This document shows positions 47,785 through 58,796 of a stretch of DNA of 64,000 nucleotides, in pieces. Position 1 is the first letter of the stretch. Each line of letters starts with the position of its first letter. The notes under the pieces are model-generated. The model worked only from the letters and a program-made list of their open reading frames with translations. It made no database searches and was not told the DNA's origin. Source of the stretch: Helicobacter suis HS1 (lineage in GTDB: Bacteria; Campylobacterota; Campylobacteria; Campylobacterales; Helicobacteraceae); assembly GCF_026000295.1 (NCBI RefSeq), contig NZ_AP026769.1, positions 620,001-684,000 of the forward strand, read 5' to 3'. The position numbers were made by a program, and so were the translations under genes.

Positions 47785-47841
47785 TTCTCTCTCCTAGTTT
47801 AACCTATCATTTTATCAAAATGTAAGCAAACTTAGGATAAA

Positions 47842-47959
47842 GTCCGCCAGCCTTTCCTTAGACCTATGCAATGGGGTATTAAGCTAATGCTTCAGGGTGG
47901 AAACACAGCAGAGCCGCTTGGTATCTTGTGTGCCTTAGTCATCTGAGGGAGGGTGGAAC
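47842..47959 (+). ncRNA. ffs: Signal recognition particle RNA (4.5S-type)
   Basis: The ends pair: GTCCGCC (from 47842) with GGTGGAAC (to 47959), and the stem continues with CCTT…AGA against TCTGAGGG. The apical part is CTTCAGGGTGGAAACACAGC (about 47890-47909): a GUG-GAAA-CAC hairpin with a GNRA tetraloop, flanked by the CAGG / AGCAG internal loop that binds Ffh. A T run follows (47962-47967). It lies 18 bases before fmt. With Ffh it targets membrane proteins. Confidence 0.85.
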
Positions 47960-47977
47960 AAATTTTTAAAAAGCAGC

Positions 47978-48886
47978 ATGAAAATCCTGTTTATGGGAAC
48001 TCCTTTATTCGCCCAAGTGGTGCTTGCGCATTTGCTAGAAGAGGGGTTTGAAGTGGTGGGCTTGATCACCCAGCCTAGTAAACCTTTTGGCAGACAACAG
48101 CAAATGAAAGATAGTGCCACTAAGGTTTTTATCCAAGAAAAACAATTACCTATCCCTGTTTTTGAACCCCTAAAAATAGATGATTTGACTTTACAAACTA
48201 TCCAAAATCTTAAGCCTGATGTGGTTGTAGTGGTGGCTTATGGTAAAATTTTACCCCAATCACTTCTTAATTTAGTCCCCTGTATTAATTTGCACGGCTC
48301 GCTTTTACCCCAATTTAGGGGCGCATCACCCATACAAGAGATGATTTTACATGATTTAAGCGAATTTGGGGTGAGCGTGATTAAAATGAGCGCTCAGATG
48401 GATGCGGGGGATATTTTAGGTATGGATTCTTTTATCAAAGATAGGGATTATAACGCTGAGGAATTAGGTACGCGGTTAGCTTGTATGGGAGCTAGATTAG
48501 TAGCAAGGGTTTTAAACCAACTAGAACAAATTACCCCCATTCCCCAAGATCACACCAAAGCCACTTATTGTAAGAAAATCAGCAAAGAAAACGGGCTTGT
48601 TGCATTTGATAGCGCTAAAACCGTGTATTTAAAATCTTTAGCTTATACCCCGTGGCCGGGTGTTTTTTTAAAAAGTGGGCTGAAGCTTTTTGGAATTGAA
48701 CTTATCAATACTCAAGATTGCCACCAAGAAGGAGAGATTCTAGCCTTAGAGGGGGAGAGTGTTTTGGTAGGTTGTTTAAGAGGTGTACTTAAAATTGCAA
48801 CCTTGCAAGCTCCGGGCAAACAAAAGATCGCCGCTAAGAGTTATTTAAGCGGGAAACGCTTGAAAGTTGGGGAGATTTTAAATTAG
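47978..48886 (+). CDS. fmt: Methionyl-tRNA formyltransferase
   Basis: 302 residues, formylating initiator Met-tRNA with 10-formyl-THF. MKILFMGTPLFAQVVLAHL opens the Rossmann domain. The catalytic triad blocks NLHGSLLPQFRGASPIQ (Asn, His) and DAGDIL (Asp) are visible at about residues 106-145. The C-terminal OB domain contains YTPWPGVFL. Its stop overlaps the GTG start of birA by one base. Confidence 0.94.
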   Translation: MKILFMGTPLFAQVVLAHLLEEGFEVVGLITQPSKPFGRQQQMKDSATKVFIQEKQLPIPVFEPLKIDDLTLQTIQNLKPDVVVVVAYGKILPQSLLNLVPCINLHGSLLPQFRGASPIQEMILHDLSEFGVSVIKMSAQMDAGDILGMDSFIKDRDYNAEELGTRLACMGARLVARVLNQLEQITPIPQDHTKATYCKKISKENGLVAFDSAKTVYLKSLAYTPWPGVFLKSGLKLFGIELINTQDCHQEGEILALEGESVLVGCLRGVLKIATLQAPGKQKIAAKSYLSGKRLKVGEILN

Positions 48887-49506
48887 TGAGAATCTTATAT
48901 TTTAAAACCCTACCCTCCACCCAATTATACTTAGTAGAACAAATTAAAAAAGGGGGATTAAGCGCGCCTATTTGTGTGTGGGCTAGATACCAAAGTGCTG
49001 GTGTGGGTAGCCGTGCGCAAAAGTGGGAGAGTGTACAAAGAGCTTTAACCTTTTCTTTTGCATGGGAGATTCAAGTAGGAGTACCCACACAAAGTTGGAG
49101 TTTATATTTTGGTTATCTTTTTAAAGAGAGTTTGCATGAACTTGGCAAATCTGAGGTGTGGCTTAAATGGCCTAATGATCTTTATAAAGAGGGGCGTAAG
49201 ATCGGAGGAGTGATGACTCAAATTTATCGCCATACTTTAATCTGTGGGATTGGGCTTAATTTAGAATCTAAGCACTATGGCGCGCTAGATGTATGCCCTG
49301 AGACTACTTTATGCACTTTTTTAGAAAAATTAGAAACAAAACCTAGCTGGCAAGATGTTTATAACGCCTATTGCCAAGATTTTACCCGCAACCACCAAAA
49401 CCAATTTTTTACACATGAAAATGATCGCATTTCTTTACAACAAGCCCAGATTTTAGAAGATGGAGGCTTATTAATTGCGGGCAATATTTACCACGCTAAC
49501 CGCTAA
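48886..49506 (+). CDS. birA: Biotin-[acetyl-CoA-carboxylase] ligase (BirA catalytic type)
   Basis: 206 residues starting at GTG, overlapping fmt. It is the monofunctional class without the N-terminal HTH repressor domain. It shows STQLYL, the biotinyl-AMP loop GVGSRAQKW (the usual form is GRGRxGRxW), VWLKWPNDLYKEGRKIGGVM and ICGIGLNLES. It attaches biotin to the carboxylase carrier. In H. pylori (memory) parA/parB homologues follow birA; here the ATP synthase operon follows directly. Confidence 0.9.
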   Translation: MRILYFKTLPSTQLYLVEQIKKGGLSAPICVWARYQSAGVGSRAQKWESVQRALTFSFAWEIQVGVPTQSWSLYFGYLFKESLHELGKSEVWLKWPNDLYKEGRKIGGVMTQIYRHTLICGIGLNLESKHYGALDVCPETTLCTFLEKLETKPSWQDVYNAYCQDFTRNHQNQFFTHENDRISLQQAQILEDGGLLIAGNIYHANR

Positions 49507-49529
49507 GCCATCAGAAAGTTAGATTTTGT

Positions 49530-49535
49530 TAGAAT
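49530..49535 (+). promoter_or_regulatory. Probable -10 box of the atp operon
   Basis: TAGAAT at 49530-49535 preceded by TGT, 27 bases before the atpF' start, in the only gap between birA and the ATP synthase genes. Confidence 0.45.
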
Positions 49536-49561
49536 GCGCACTTACACCTAAGGATTAAACC

Positions 49562-49987
49562 ATGAACATTTCAATTAATATTTACTTAATGGCTGTGGTC
49601 TTTGTAACCTTTTTGGTTTTGCTATTCTTGCTAAACATTTGGGTATACCGCCCTATTTTGGCCAATATAGACGCGCGCAAAGAGGCAGTAGCTAAAGATC
49701 AAAGAAGCATTGAGCAAATCCAAAGGGAAGTGGTTGCTTACAAAAAAGAAGCACAAGACCTTCTTAAGGACGCGCGGATTCAAGCGGATAAAATTTTACA
49801 AGATGCGCTCTCTAGCGCCCATGCCAATTATGAGTCTGTAGTGGCCCAAAAAGAGGAGGAACTTAATAAGGAGTACCGCCAGTTTTGTGCCACATTAAAG
49901 GAAACTAAAAGTAATTTAAAATTACAATTATCGCAGGATTTGCCAGCTTTAGAGGCTTCTTTAAAGCTTAAAATATCTCAAGTTTAA
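49562..49987 (+). CDS. ATP synthase subunit b'
   Basis: 141 residues, with one membrane helix (about residues 7-29) and then a long helical stalk rich in Lys, Glu, Ala and Gln (KDQRSIEQIQREVVAYKKEA…). This is the shorter of two b-type subunits that form the peripheral stator of F1Fo in epsilonproteobacteria. First gene of the atpF'-F-H-A-G-D-C cluster; subunits a and c are elsewhere, as in relatives. Confidence 0.9.
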   Translation: MNISINIYLMAVVFVTFLVLLFLLNIWVYRPILANIDARKEAVAKDQRSIEQIQREVVAYKKEAQDLLKDARIQADKILQDALSSAHANYESVVAQKEEELNKEYRQFCATLKETKSNLKLQLSQDLPALEASLKLKISQV

Positions 49988-49989
49988 GG

Positions 49990-50514
49990 TTGGTTTTGTT
50001 ACAGCGTGTGTTGGTTGGGGTTATGATTTTAAGCGCTATGGTTGCTGGTACACCTATGCAAGTGGGGCAAACAGATATTGTAATGCGGGTATTAAATTTC
50101 TTGCTCTTTTTGGGGATTTTGTGGTACTTCACAGGCAGTATGCTTAAAAAAGCGCTACTTAAAAGGCGTTCTAAAATTTCTGATAAGCTAAGCAGTTTAC
50201 AGGATCAACGCCAGTCTATCAAAGAGGAAAAAGAACAGGCCTTATCCGCCCTAGAACAAGCTAAACAACAAGCTAGCCAAATTGTCTCAAATGCTAAACA
50301 AGAAGCCTATTTGCTCACCCAAAAATACGATCAGCAGTCTAAAGTTATGATTGAAAAATTGATTAAAAACTACCGCTCTATGCAAGAAAAAGAGGAGGAA
50401 AAAATGCAAGAAGAGGCGATTGCAGAGGTTTTAGACACCCTCTTTAATGCTTCAGAAACTGCCCTTGACATGCCCGTTTATATGCGCCTAATCCACCAAA
50501 AAGTAGTGCAATGA
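49990..50514 (+). CDS. atpF: ATP synthase subunit b
   Basis: About 174 residues. The start is uncertain: TTG at 49990 or TTG at 49996, the latter with better spacing from AAGG (49986-49989). A signal-like first segment is followed by the membrane helix MRVLNFLLFLGILWYFTG and a long charged stalk helix. Its stop overlaps the atpH ATG (ATGA). Bases 50198-50458 are the source of the displaced copy at 47164-47424. Confidence 0.92.
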   Translation: MVLLQRVLVGVMILSAMVAGTPMQVGQTDIVMRVLNFLLFLGILWYFTGSMLKKALLKRRSKISDKLSSLQDQRQSIKEEKEQALSALEQAKQQASQIVSNAKQEAYLLTQKYDQQSKVMIEKLIKNYRSMQEKEEEKMQEEAIAEVLDTLFNASETALDMPVYMRLIHQKVVQ

Positions 50515-51041
50515 TTGCGCTCATCGCTAAAAAATATACAGAGGCTTTACGCCGTAGTTTAAGCCCAGAGGAACTTGAGGCCACTATGGGGGGTTTAGAA
50601 ACTATCTGTGCGCTTTATAACCACCCGGATTTTTTAGAGTTAATTGCCTCTCCTTACTATCCAGAATCGCTAAAACAAGACATTCTCACTTCCTTTTTAG
50701 AGCAAAAGGAGGGCAAACTGCATAATCTAATCGCTCTTTTAACAATCCATAAACGACTCTCTCTTTTGCCTTTAATTTATCAAGAGTTATTAGCACAGAC
50801 ACAGCGCAAGAAAAATATCTATCAAGGCTATTTGTATTGTAACCAAAATATCCCTTCAGAACAAGCAGAGCAGTTAAAACAGGAGGTTTCAGCCTATCTA
50901 AATATCTCTTTGGAACTTAAAATATTCCATCAAGATAAAGAGGGGTTACGGTTAGACATTCCGGATTTAGAAATTGAGATTGCATTTTATAAAGACTATT
51001 TTTTTAAACAACTCAAACGGTACATTATGGAAGCGGTGTAA
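50511..51041 (+). CDS. atpH: ATP synthase subunit delta
   Basis: 176 residues: N-terminal six-helix domain (AKKYTEALRRSL…LIALLTIHKRLSLLPLIYQELLA) and C-terminal tail, the OSCP/delta pattern. It joins the stator stalk to the top of F1. Translationally coupled to atpF by a 4-base overlap. Confidence 0.92.
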   Translation: MIALIAKKYTEALRRSLSPEELEATMGGLETICALYNHPDFLELIASPYYPESLKQDILTSFLEQKEGKLHNLIALLTIHKRLSLLPLIYQELLAQTQRKKNIYQGYLYCNQNIPSEQAEQLKQEVSAYLNISLELKIFHQDKEGLRLDIPDLEIEIAFYKDYFFKQLKRYIMEAV

Positions 51042-51059
51042 AACCACAAAGGAGATAAA

Positions 51060-52571
51060 TTGTTAAAATTAAAAGCAGAAGAAATTAGCGCTATCATTAA
51101 AGAACGCATTGAAAGTTTTGCGCCTGATATTAATATCACGCAAGTGGGGCGGGTGATTGCTTATGCTGATGGCGTTGCTAAAGTTTATGGGCTTAAAGAT
51201 GTGATGTCTTATGAGGTGGTTGAATTTGATACCGGCGATAGGGGCTTGGCCTCTAATTTAGAAGAAGGAAGTGTCGGGGTGATTGTGCTTGGTGGGGGGA
51301 GAAATATTAAAGAGGGTACAAGTGTTAAACGCACCAAACAACTTATGAAAGTACCCGTAGGCGATGCGGTCGTGGGGCGGGTGATTAATACACTAGGCGA
51401 ACCCATTGATGGCAGAGGGCCCATAGAAGCTAATGCTTTCAGCTTTGTAGAACAAAAAGCCCCGGGGATTATGGATCGTAAATCCGTGCATGAACCTTTA
51501 CAAACCGGTATTAAAGTCATTGATGCGCTTGTGCCTATTGGGCGCGGGCAACGCGAGCTTATCATTGGGGATAAACAAACGGGTAAAACCACTGTTGCCA
51601 TTGATGCAATCATTAATCAAAAAGATCAAAATGTGATCTGTATTTATGTTGCTATCGGGCAAAAAGAGTCTACAGTGGCTCAGGTGGTGCATAAACTTGA
51701 AGAATACGGCGCTATGGAATATAGCGTTGTGATTAATGCCCCAGCCTCTGCCTCGCCGGCCATGCAATACCTCGCTCCCTATGCTGGGGTAACAATTGGG
51801 GAGCATTTTAGAGATCAAGGACGGCATGCGCTCATTGTCTATGACGATTTGAGTAAACATGCTGTGGCTTATCGCGAAATTTCTTTGATTTTAAGACGGC
51901 CTCCCGGGCGTGAGGCTTTCCCGGGCGATGTGTTTTATATCCATTCCAGATTGTTAGAGCGCGCTGCTAAAATGAGTGATAAGAAAGGGGCAGGCTCTTT
52001 AACCGCTCTACCCATTATTGAAACCCAAGCAGGCGATGTATCTGCTTATATCCCTACTAATGTGATTTCTATTACAGATGGGCAAATTTTTTTAGAAACC
52101 GATTTATTCTATTCCGGGATTCGCCCAGCGATTAATGTAGGCCTCTCTGTTTCTAGGGTAGGGGGAGCGGCTCAAATTAAGGGCACTAAGCAAGTAGCCG
52201 GAACTTTGCGCTTGGATTTAGCACAGTACCGCGAATTGCAAGCATTTGCCCAATTTGCCTCTGATTTAGATGAGGCGAGCCGTAAACAGCTTGAGCGCGG
52301 GCAAAGAATGGTAGAGGTACTCAAACAACCCCCCTATTCTCCCTTGCCCATTGAAAAACAAATCGTGATGATTTATGCCGGAGTTAAGGGCTTTTTAGAT
52401 GGGATACCCACTAAAAAAGTGGTGGCTTTTGAGGAAAGCCTTTATCCATTTTTAGAGTCTAAATACCCTAATATCCTTGAGGATATCCGCACTAAAAAGG
52501 CATTAGATAAAGATTTAGAGACTATGCTAAAAGTGGCGATTGAAGAATTTAAACTAAGTCTAACTCTCTAG
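51060..52571 (+). CDS. atpA: ATP synthase subunit alpha
   Basis: 503 residues starting at TTG 51060 after AAAGGAG. The non-catalytic nucleotide-binding P-loop GDKQTGKT is at about residues 170-177; the arginine finger region [35 protein letters not shown] and [17 protein letters not shown] are typical. It forms the alpha3beta3 ring of F1. Confidence 0.97.
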   Translation: MLKLKAEEISAIIKERIESFAPDINITQVGRVIAYADGVAKVYGLKDVMSYEVVEFDTGDRGLASNLEEGSVGVIVLGGGRNIKEGTSVKRTKQLMKVPVGDAVVGRVINTLGEPIDGRGPIEANAFSFVEQKAPGIMDRKSVHEPLQTGIKVIDALVPIGRGQRELIIGDKQTGKTTVAIDAIINQKDQNVICIYVAIGQKESTVAQVVHKLEEYGAMEYSVVINAPASASPAMQYLAPYAGVTIGEHFRDQGRHALIVYDDLSKHAVAYREISLILRRPPGREAFPGDVFYIHSRLLERAAKMSDKKGAGSLTALPIIETQAGDVSAYIPTNVISITDGQIFLETDLFYSGIRPAINVGLSVSRVGGAAQIKGTKQVAGTLRLDLAQYRELQAFAQFASDLDEASRKQLERGQRMVEVLKQPPYSPLPIEKQIVMIYAGVKGFLDGIPTKKVVAFEESLYPFLESKYPNILEDIRTKKALDKDLETMLKVAIEEFKLSLTL

Positions 52572-52580
52572 GAGAAAGAT

Positions 52581-53489
52581 ATGGGAGGCAGCCTAAAGGA
52601 AATCCGTAAAAAAATTGCCAGTGTTAAAAATACCCAAAAAACCACCCGTGCTATGAAACTGGTTTCTACCTCTAAACTTAAAAAAACAGAGGAAGTAACG
52701 CGCCGTTCTAGGGTGTTTGCCCAAAAACTTAATGAAGTCTTTGCGGATATTTGCGCGAAAGTTAAAAGTAGAGGTTTAAAAAGCATTGAGAGTAAGTATT
52801 TTCTTAAATTAGAACACTTAGAAGTCCAGAAAATTGACATCATCTTTGTTACCGCTGATAAAGGTTTGTGTGGTGGGTTTAATACCACAACGATTAAAGA
52901 GGTGATGCGTTTAATCAATACTTATAAGAATCAAAATATCAAGGTGCGTTTGCGCGGAGTTGGCAAAAAGGGCGTGGCGTATTTTACCTACAATGGCATT
53001 AGCCTTTTAGATCAAGCGCTAGATTTAAGCTCTACACCTGATTATGATAGAGCCAGTGCTTTTATTAATAAAGCCGTGCAAGATTATCTAAATGGGTTAA
53101 CAGATAGTGTACTTATTATTCATAATGGTTTTAAAAACATGATCTCTCAAGAGATCAAAATCCAGACCATTTTACCCCTAGATTTTGGTACGCATCTTCA
53201 AGATGATAGTATGCAAGAGGAAAAAGAGGGGATTGTGGTTGAACCTGATGATGAGGAGGGGGCGATCTTAGATTCTTTGGCTAAAAAATTCATTGATTTT
53301 AACATGTATTATGCTTTGCTAGATTCGCTAGCAGCAGAGCACAGCGCTAGAATGCAGGCTATGGATACGGCGACTAATAATGCAACTGATTTAGTACGCA
53401 CCCTCACTGTTTCCTATAATAAAGCCCGTCAAGAGGCAATCACAACTGAGTTGGTAGAAATCAATGCAGGTGTAGAAGCGATCAAATAA
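52581..53489 (+). CDS. atpG: ATP synthase subunit gamma
   Basis: 302 residues, the rotor shaft: long N- and C-terminal helices ([52 protein letters not shown]) around a Rossmann-like core with [13 protein letters not shown]. It has the usual length and lies nine bases after atpA. Confidence 0.96.
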   Translation: MGGSLKEIRKKIASVKNTQKTTRAMKLVSTSKLKKTEEVTRRSRVFAQKLNEVFADICAKVKSRGLKSIESKYFLKLEHLEVQKIDIIFVTADKGLCGGFNTTTIKEVMRLINTYKNQNIKVRLRGVGKKGVAYFTYNGISLLDQALDLSSTPDYDRASAFINKAVQDYLNGLTDSVLIIHNGFKNMISQEIKIQTILPLDFGTHLQDDSMQEEKEGIVVEPDDEEGAILDSLAKKFIDFNMYYALLDSLAAEHSARMQAMDTATNNATDLVRTLTVSYNKARQEAITTELVEINAGVEAIK

Positions 53490-54923
<1,434 letters not shown>

Positions 54924-54932
54924 AGGAAGTGC

Positions 54933-55295
54933 ATGGGATTACTGGTTAGTATCGTAGTGCCTCAGGGCTCTATCTTTTCAGGGGGGGTAGATCGCATCAC
55001 CTTACCCGGAGAAGAGGGAGAATTTGGGGTTTTAGAGGGGCATAGCAATATGGTTTCTTTGCTTAAAAGCGGCGTGATTGAGATTGAAAGAGGGGGGCAG
55101 GTGAGCCTAATTGCTATTAATTGGGGTTATGTGGAAGTTAAACATAAGAGTGTGGATATTTTAGCCGATGGGGCGGTCTTTATTAAGGGTGATGATGAAG
55201 TGTATAAGGCTAAAAAACTCTTAGAGGATGCCACTTCCGATCGCCTAGCTATTTCTAGCGTGATTGCTAAAATTGAAGCGCATGGTCTAAGATAA
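54933..55295 (+). CDS. atpC: ATP synthase subunit epsilon
   Basis: 120 residues. The N-terminal beta-sandwich is clear (IVVPQGSIFSGGVDRITLPGEEGEFGVLEGHSNMVSLLKSG); the C-terminal helical hairpin is short. It couples gamma to the c-ring and can inhibit ATP hydrolysis. Last gene of the ATPase cluster, four bases before exbB. Confidence 0.94.
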   Translation: MGLLVSIVVPQGSIFSGGVDRITLPGEEGEFGVLEGHSNMVSLLKSGVIEIERGGQVSLIAINWGYVEVKHKSVDILADGAVFIKGDDEVYKAKKLLEDATSDRLAISSVIAKIEAHGLR

Positions 55296-55298
55296 GCT

Positions 55299-55850
55299 AT
55301 GGCCTTAGTAGAAAATTTCTTAGCCAGTAGTGGGCTTGTTACTCTTTTTGTCTTGATCCTTCTTTCTATTTATTTTATCTTAACCTTATGGGTCTTTTTT
55401 TATAAGTATGTTTCTATTAAGACTAATATCCTGAAAGAAAAGCAATCTTTAGAAGCCATTATGGGAGGCGCACAAAAAGACCTACAATTTAAATCCGCAC
55501 ACATGGATAAACCTTCTAAAGAGTGGCTAGCTGTGTGGAAAAGCCAATTATTGCGCCAAAACACCACCGGGCTTGTGGTACTTAGCATTATTGCTAGCAC
55601 CGCACCTTTTGTTGGACTCTTTGGGACGGTGGTAGAAATTTTAGAAACCTTTGGGCATTTGGGAGGGCAAGTTTCTTTTGATGTTATCGCTCCTACTATT
55701 TCTAAAGCTCTAGTGGCCACAGCAGCAGGTATTTTAACCGCAATTCCGGCTTATTCCTTTTTTCTCATCTTAAAGCGCAAAGTTTACGATTTATCCGTTT
55801 ATGTACAAATGCAAATTGATATGCTCATTGCTAAGGAAGGCATGCAATAA
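55299..55850 (+). CDS. exbB: ExbB/TolQ proton channel protein
   Basis: 183 residues with three membrane helices (about 15-36, 90-112, 135-157), matching MotA/TolQ/ExbB. The segment LSIIASTAPFVGLFGTVVEILETFG and SKALVATAAGILTAIPAYSFF are the conserved pore helices. It uses the proton gradient with ExbD to energise the TolA/TonB-type protein encoded next. It overlaps exbD (TAATGG). Confidence 0.93.
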   Translation: MALVENFLASSGLVTLFVLILLSIYFILTLWVFFYKYVSIKTNILKEKQSLEAIMGGAQKDLQFKSAHMDKPSKEWLAVWKSQLLRQNTTGLVVLSIIASTAPFVGLFGTVVEILETFGHLGGQVSFDVIAPTISKALVATAAGILTAIPAYSFFLILKRKVYDLSVYVQMQIDMLIAKEGMQ

Positions 55851-56248
55851 TGGATTTTGAAGGTTGGGATAGCGATAAACCTGAGCTTAATATCACGCCC
55901 TTAGTGGATATTATGCTAGTACTTTTAGCTATTTTGATGCTTACAGCGCCTACTATCACTTATAAAGAAGACATTAAATTGCCCAAAGGTTCTCCAAGTG
56001 CCCGTGCTCCTAAAGCTCAGATTTTAGAAATACGCATGGATATTCAGGGTAAAATTTATATTTATGATAAAGTTTATAGCTTTGCCTCTTTCCCGGATTC
56101 TTTTCACCTTTTGGCTAAAAAATACAATAAAGATATAGCTGTCCATGTGCGAGCAGACAAACGATTAACCTATGACAAAATTATTTATCTTCTCAAGAAT
56201 ATTAGAGAGGCAGGATTTCACAAGGTTTCTCTAGTTACTAGTGCCTAA
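55850..56248 (+). CDS. exbD: ExbD/TolR proton channel protein
   Basis: 132 residues: a short cytoplasmic N-terminus, one membrane helix with the proton-carrying Asp (NITPLVDIMLVLLAILM, about residues 15-31), then a periplasmic domain with VHVRADKRLTYDKIIYLL. Overlaps exbB and the following gene at single bases. Confidence 0.93.
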   Translation: MDFEGWDSDKPELNITPLVDIMLVLLAILMLTAPTITYKEDIKLPKGSPSARAPKAQILEIRMDIQGKIYIYDKVYSFASFPDSFHLLAKKYNKDIAVHVRADKRLTYDKIIYLLKNIREAGFHKVSLVTSA

Positions 56249-56937
56249 TGGAAAATAAAGGTTTTTTCTTTGGTAGTGGTTTTCTAGCCCTTCTGTGTTA
56301 TGCTCTCCTTTTATTTCTCTTATTACAACACCAAAAAGATAGCCCCTTAACTTTGCCTGATCAAACTTTAGATGTAGATTTTATTAGCGATGTTACTAAA
56401 TTGCCAAGTAATCCAAATCCCTTTAAAGAGGATTTAGGTGTTAAAAACATATTTGCTGCCCTGCCTGATAAAAAGGCCTCCATTAACCCAAAAGAGATCC
56501 AGCAAATCAAACGCGCGCAGGAATTATTGCGTAATATCCAGTTCAGCCAACACAACAAGGATTTTAAGGCGCTACAAGATAGCCTTAATCAATTTGATAG
56601 CAGCCTTAAAACCTTGCAAGATAAACACATGGAATTACAAATCCCTAAAGAAGAAAGCCCTTCCTCTGAGGAGGAAAAAAAGTGGTTTGCACAAATTTAT
56701 AAAATTCTTTATGCTAAATGGAAACTTAGTTTTTATCAAAAGGCTTCTGTAGGCGTGCTCATCACGATCTCTACAACCGGGCAATTAAGCTTTAGCATTG
56801 TGCAATATTCGCCCTTTGCAACTTATAACAAAGAAATAGAAACGCTTCTACTCTCTTTACAAAAGCAAACATTCCCCCCCAACCCTCAAAAGCGCACGAT
56901 CACCTTGAGGGTGAATTTTAAAACAAAGGATCAGTAA
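56248..56937 (+). CDS. TolA/TonB-like energy transducer
   Basis: 229 residues: one N-terminal membrane helix (about 8-29), a helical periplasmic region rich in Lys and Gln, and a C-terminal domain with YKILYAKWKLSFYQKASVGVLITISTTGQLSFSIVQYS that resembles TonB/TolA C-domains. Position between exbD and tolB favours TolA function. It overlaps exbD and tolB, so the proteins are made together. Confidence 0.8.
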   Translation: MENKGFFFGSGFLALLCYALLLFLLLQHQKDSPLTLPDQTLDVDFISDVTKLPSNPNPFKEDLGVKNIFAALPDKKASINPKEIQQIKRAQELLRNIQFSQHNKDFKALQDSLNQFDSSLKTLQDKHMELQIPKEESPSSEEEKKWFAQIYKILYAKWKLSFYQKASVGVLITISTTGQLSFSIVQYSPFATYNKEIETLLLSLQKQTFPPNPQKRTITLRVNFKTKDQ

Positions 56938-58178
56938 TGCGGATTTTGTGGCTTTTTTTGTTGTGCTATTCTTCTTTGTTAGCCACCGATGCAACCCTAG
57001 ACATTGTTAAAACCATTGGAAAATTACCCAAAGTTGCTATTTTTTATCAGAATACAGACCCCTATTTAAAAAAAATTGCCCGTCTATTAGCCTCTGATCT
57101 AAAAATAAGCGGGCATTTTGAAGTAATGGGCGCACCACAGATACAAACACAAACCCCCTCTTATGATAGTCTAGCTACAAAAGGTATTCAGATTTTAGTA
57201 GAGATCAAAGCAGATCAAAACCACCAAATCCATGCAACTCTTTATGACATTGCTAATCGTTCTATTAAAGCTAGCAAGGATTACGAGTTTAACACAAAAG
57301 CACTCTACCCCTTTATTGCCCACCGTGTAGCTATTGATACCAACGCTTTAATCCAAGCCCCCTCTATTGCTTGGATGCAGCGCATGGTGGTGTTTGCTAA
57401 ATATTTAAGCCCGGGAGTAACTAGTATTGTTGTAGCCGATTATACGCTATCCTACCAACAAGAGATCATTAAAAATAATCTTTTAAATATTTTCCCCAAA
57501 TGGGCAAATGCTGATCAAAGCGCGATTTATTTTACCCAGTATCTACGCGAGCCCACGATCATCAAATACGATATACGCACGGGTAAAAGTGAGGCGATCA
57601 CACAAAGTTCTGGCATGGCCGCTGTTTCTAGTGTGAGTAAAAATGGGGATAAATTACTTTTATCTCTCGCTCCAGATGGACAAACTGATATTTTTTTCTA
57701 CGACACTCTGAAAAAAAGTCTTAAACGCTTAACAACTTATAGCGGCATTGATGTAATGGGTACTTTTGTAGATAATGAAAAGGCTATGGTTTTTGTTTCC
57801 GATCGCTCTGGTTATCCTAATATCTATCTTAAAAAACTCCGTGAAAATGCCCCAGTAGAACAGGTGGTGTTTTATGCCAAAAATAACGATTCGATAACAG
57901 CTTCTGGGGATAATATCGTGTATGTTAGCCGTGAGGATAAAGATGCCAATGGGCAAAGTACTTTTAATTTACATCTCATCACCCTTAAAAGCGATTATGT
58001 CCGGCGTTTAACTGTAAGCGGGGTTAATCAAATGCCCCGTTTTTCTTACGACGGTAAAGCTGTGATGTTTTTAAAAAAGGCAGCATCGCAAAGTGCGCTA
58101 GGGGTGATTTTGCTAGATTCAAACCAAAGTTATCTTTTTCCACTAGAGAATTTGGAAATCCAATCCTTTGATTGGTAA
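56937..58178 (+). CDS. tolB: Tol-Pal system protein TolB
   Basis: 413 residues: signal peptide (LWLFLLCYSSLLA), N-terminal alpha/beta domain, then PD40 beta-propeller repeats (SKNGDKLLLSLAPDGQTDIFFYD; VFVSDRSGYPNIYLKKL; MPRFSYDGKAVMFLKK). Periplasmic, binding Pal and TolA during cell division. Usual length. Confidence 0.92.
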   Translation: MRILWLFLLCYSSLLATDATLDIVKTIGKLPKVAIFYQNTDPYLKKIARLLASDLKISGHFEVMGAPQIQTQTPSYDSLATKGIQILVEIKADQNHQIHATLYDIANRSIKASKDYEFNTKALYPFIAHRVAIDTNALIQAPSIAWMQRMVVFAKYLSPGVTSIVVADYTLSYQQEIIKNNLLNIFPKWANADQSAIYFTQYLREPTIIKYDIRTGKSEAITQSSGMAAVSSVSKNGDKLLLSLAPDGQTDIFFYDTLKKSLKRLTTYSGIDVMGTFVDNEKAMVFVSDRSGYPNIYLKKLRENAPVEQVVFYAKNNDSITASGDNIVYVSREDKDANGQSTFNLHLITLKSDYVRRLTVSGVNQMPRFSYDGKAVMFLKKAASQSALGVILLDSNQSYLFPLENLEIQSFDW

Positions 58179-58208
58179 TAATTTATAGGCTGTTAAGAGA
58201 GTAGCGTG

Positions 58209-58249
58209 TATAATTTAAACCTATTTGTAATCTGGATTAAAGGAATTTT
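58209..58249 (+). promoter_or_regulatory. Separate promoter for pal
   Basis: TGTATAAT, with TATAAT at 58209-58214, lies in the 71-base gap behind tolB, giving a transcription start near 58221. AAAGGA is at about 58240. It suggests pal is also transcribed independently of the operon. Confidence 0.6.
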
Positions 58250-58795
58250 ATGAAAAAGTGGGTCTTGTCTGGGTCTGTGTTAGCGTTTGTATTGATGGTG
58301 GGGTGTTCTGGGCAAGTAGGTTCTACACCAGCAGCGCAGCAGACACCGCCAAGTGCACAACAAGTCGCTTCTCAACCTCCAGAAAATAAGACAGTGCCCA
58401 AAGAGCAAGTGCATGAACAACCCGCTCCACAAGAAAAACCAAAACCACAAATAGAAAGCGGGACTGTTGTAGGGCAAGTGTATTTTAGCTTTGATAAATA
58501 CGATATCCGGGCAGATATGGAAAGTATCATTGATCAAGCAGCCCAAAAGATCAAAGAATCTCAGATGAAAGTACTTTTAGAGGGTAACACAGATGAATTT
58601 GGCAGTGGGGAGTATAATTTTGCTTTGGCTAATAAACGCGCCTTAAGTGTCAAACAAGCCCTTATCATTAAAGGGATTGCCCAAGATACAATCCGCGTAG
58701 TAAGTCTTGGAGAAACTAAACCTAGTTGTCAAGAAAAGAATAAAACATGTTATCGCAAAAACCGCCGTGTTGATATTAAGGTCGTAGAAGAATAG
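58250..58795 (+). CDS. pal: Peptidoglycan-associated lipoprotein Pal
   Basis: 181 residues: signal with lipobox MVGC (Cys 19), a Pro/Gln/Ala linker, then the OmpA-like peptidoglycan-binding domain with EGNTDEFGSGEYNFALANKR (Asp and Arg contacts to diaminopimelate) and ending CYRKNRRVDIKVVEE. It anchors outer membrane to cell wall and pairs with TolB. Confidence 0.95.
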   Translation: MKKWVLSGSVLAFVLMVGCSGQVGSTPAAQQTPPSAQQVASQPPENKTVPKEQVHEQPAPQEKPKPQIESGTVVGQVYFSFDKYDIRADMESIIDQAAQKIKESQMKVLLEGNTDEFGSGEYNFALANKRALSVKQALIIKGIAQDTIRVVSLGETKPSCQEKNKTCYRKNRRVDIKVVEE

Positions 58796-58796
58796 G

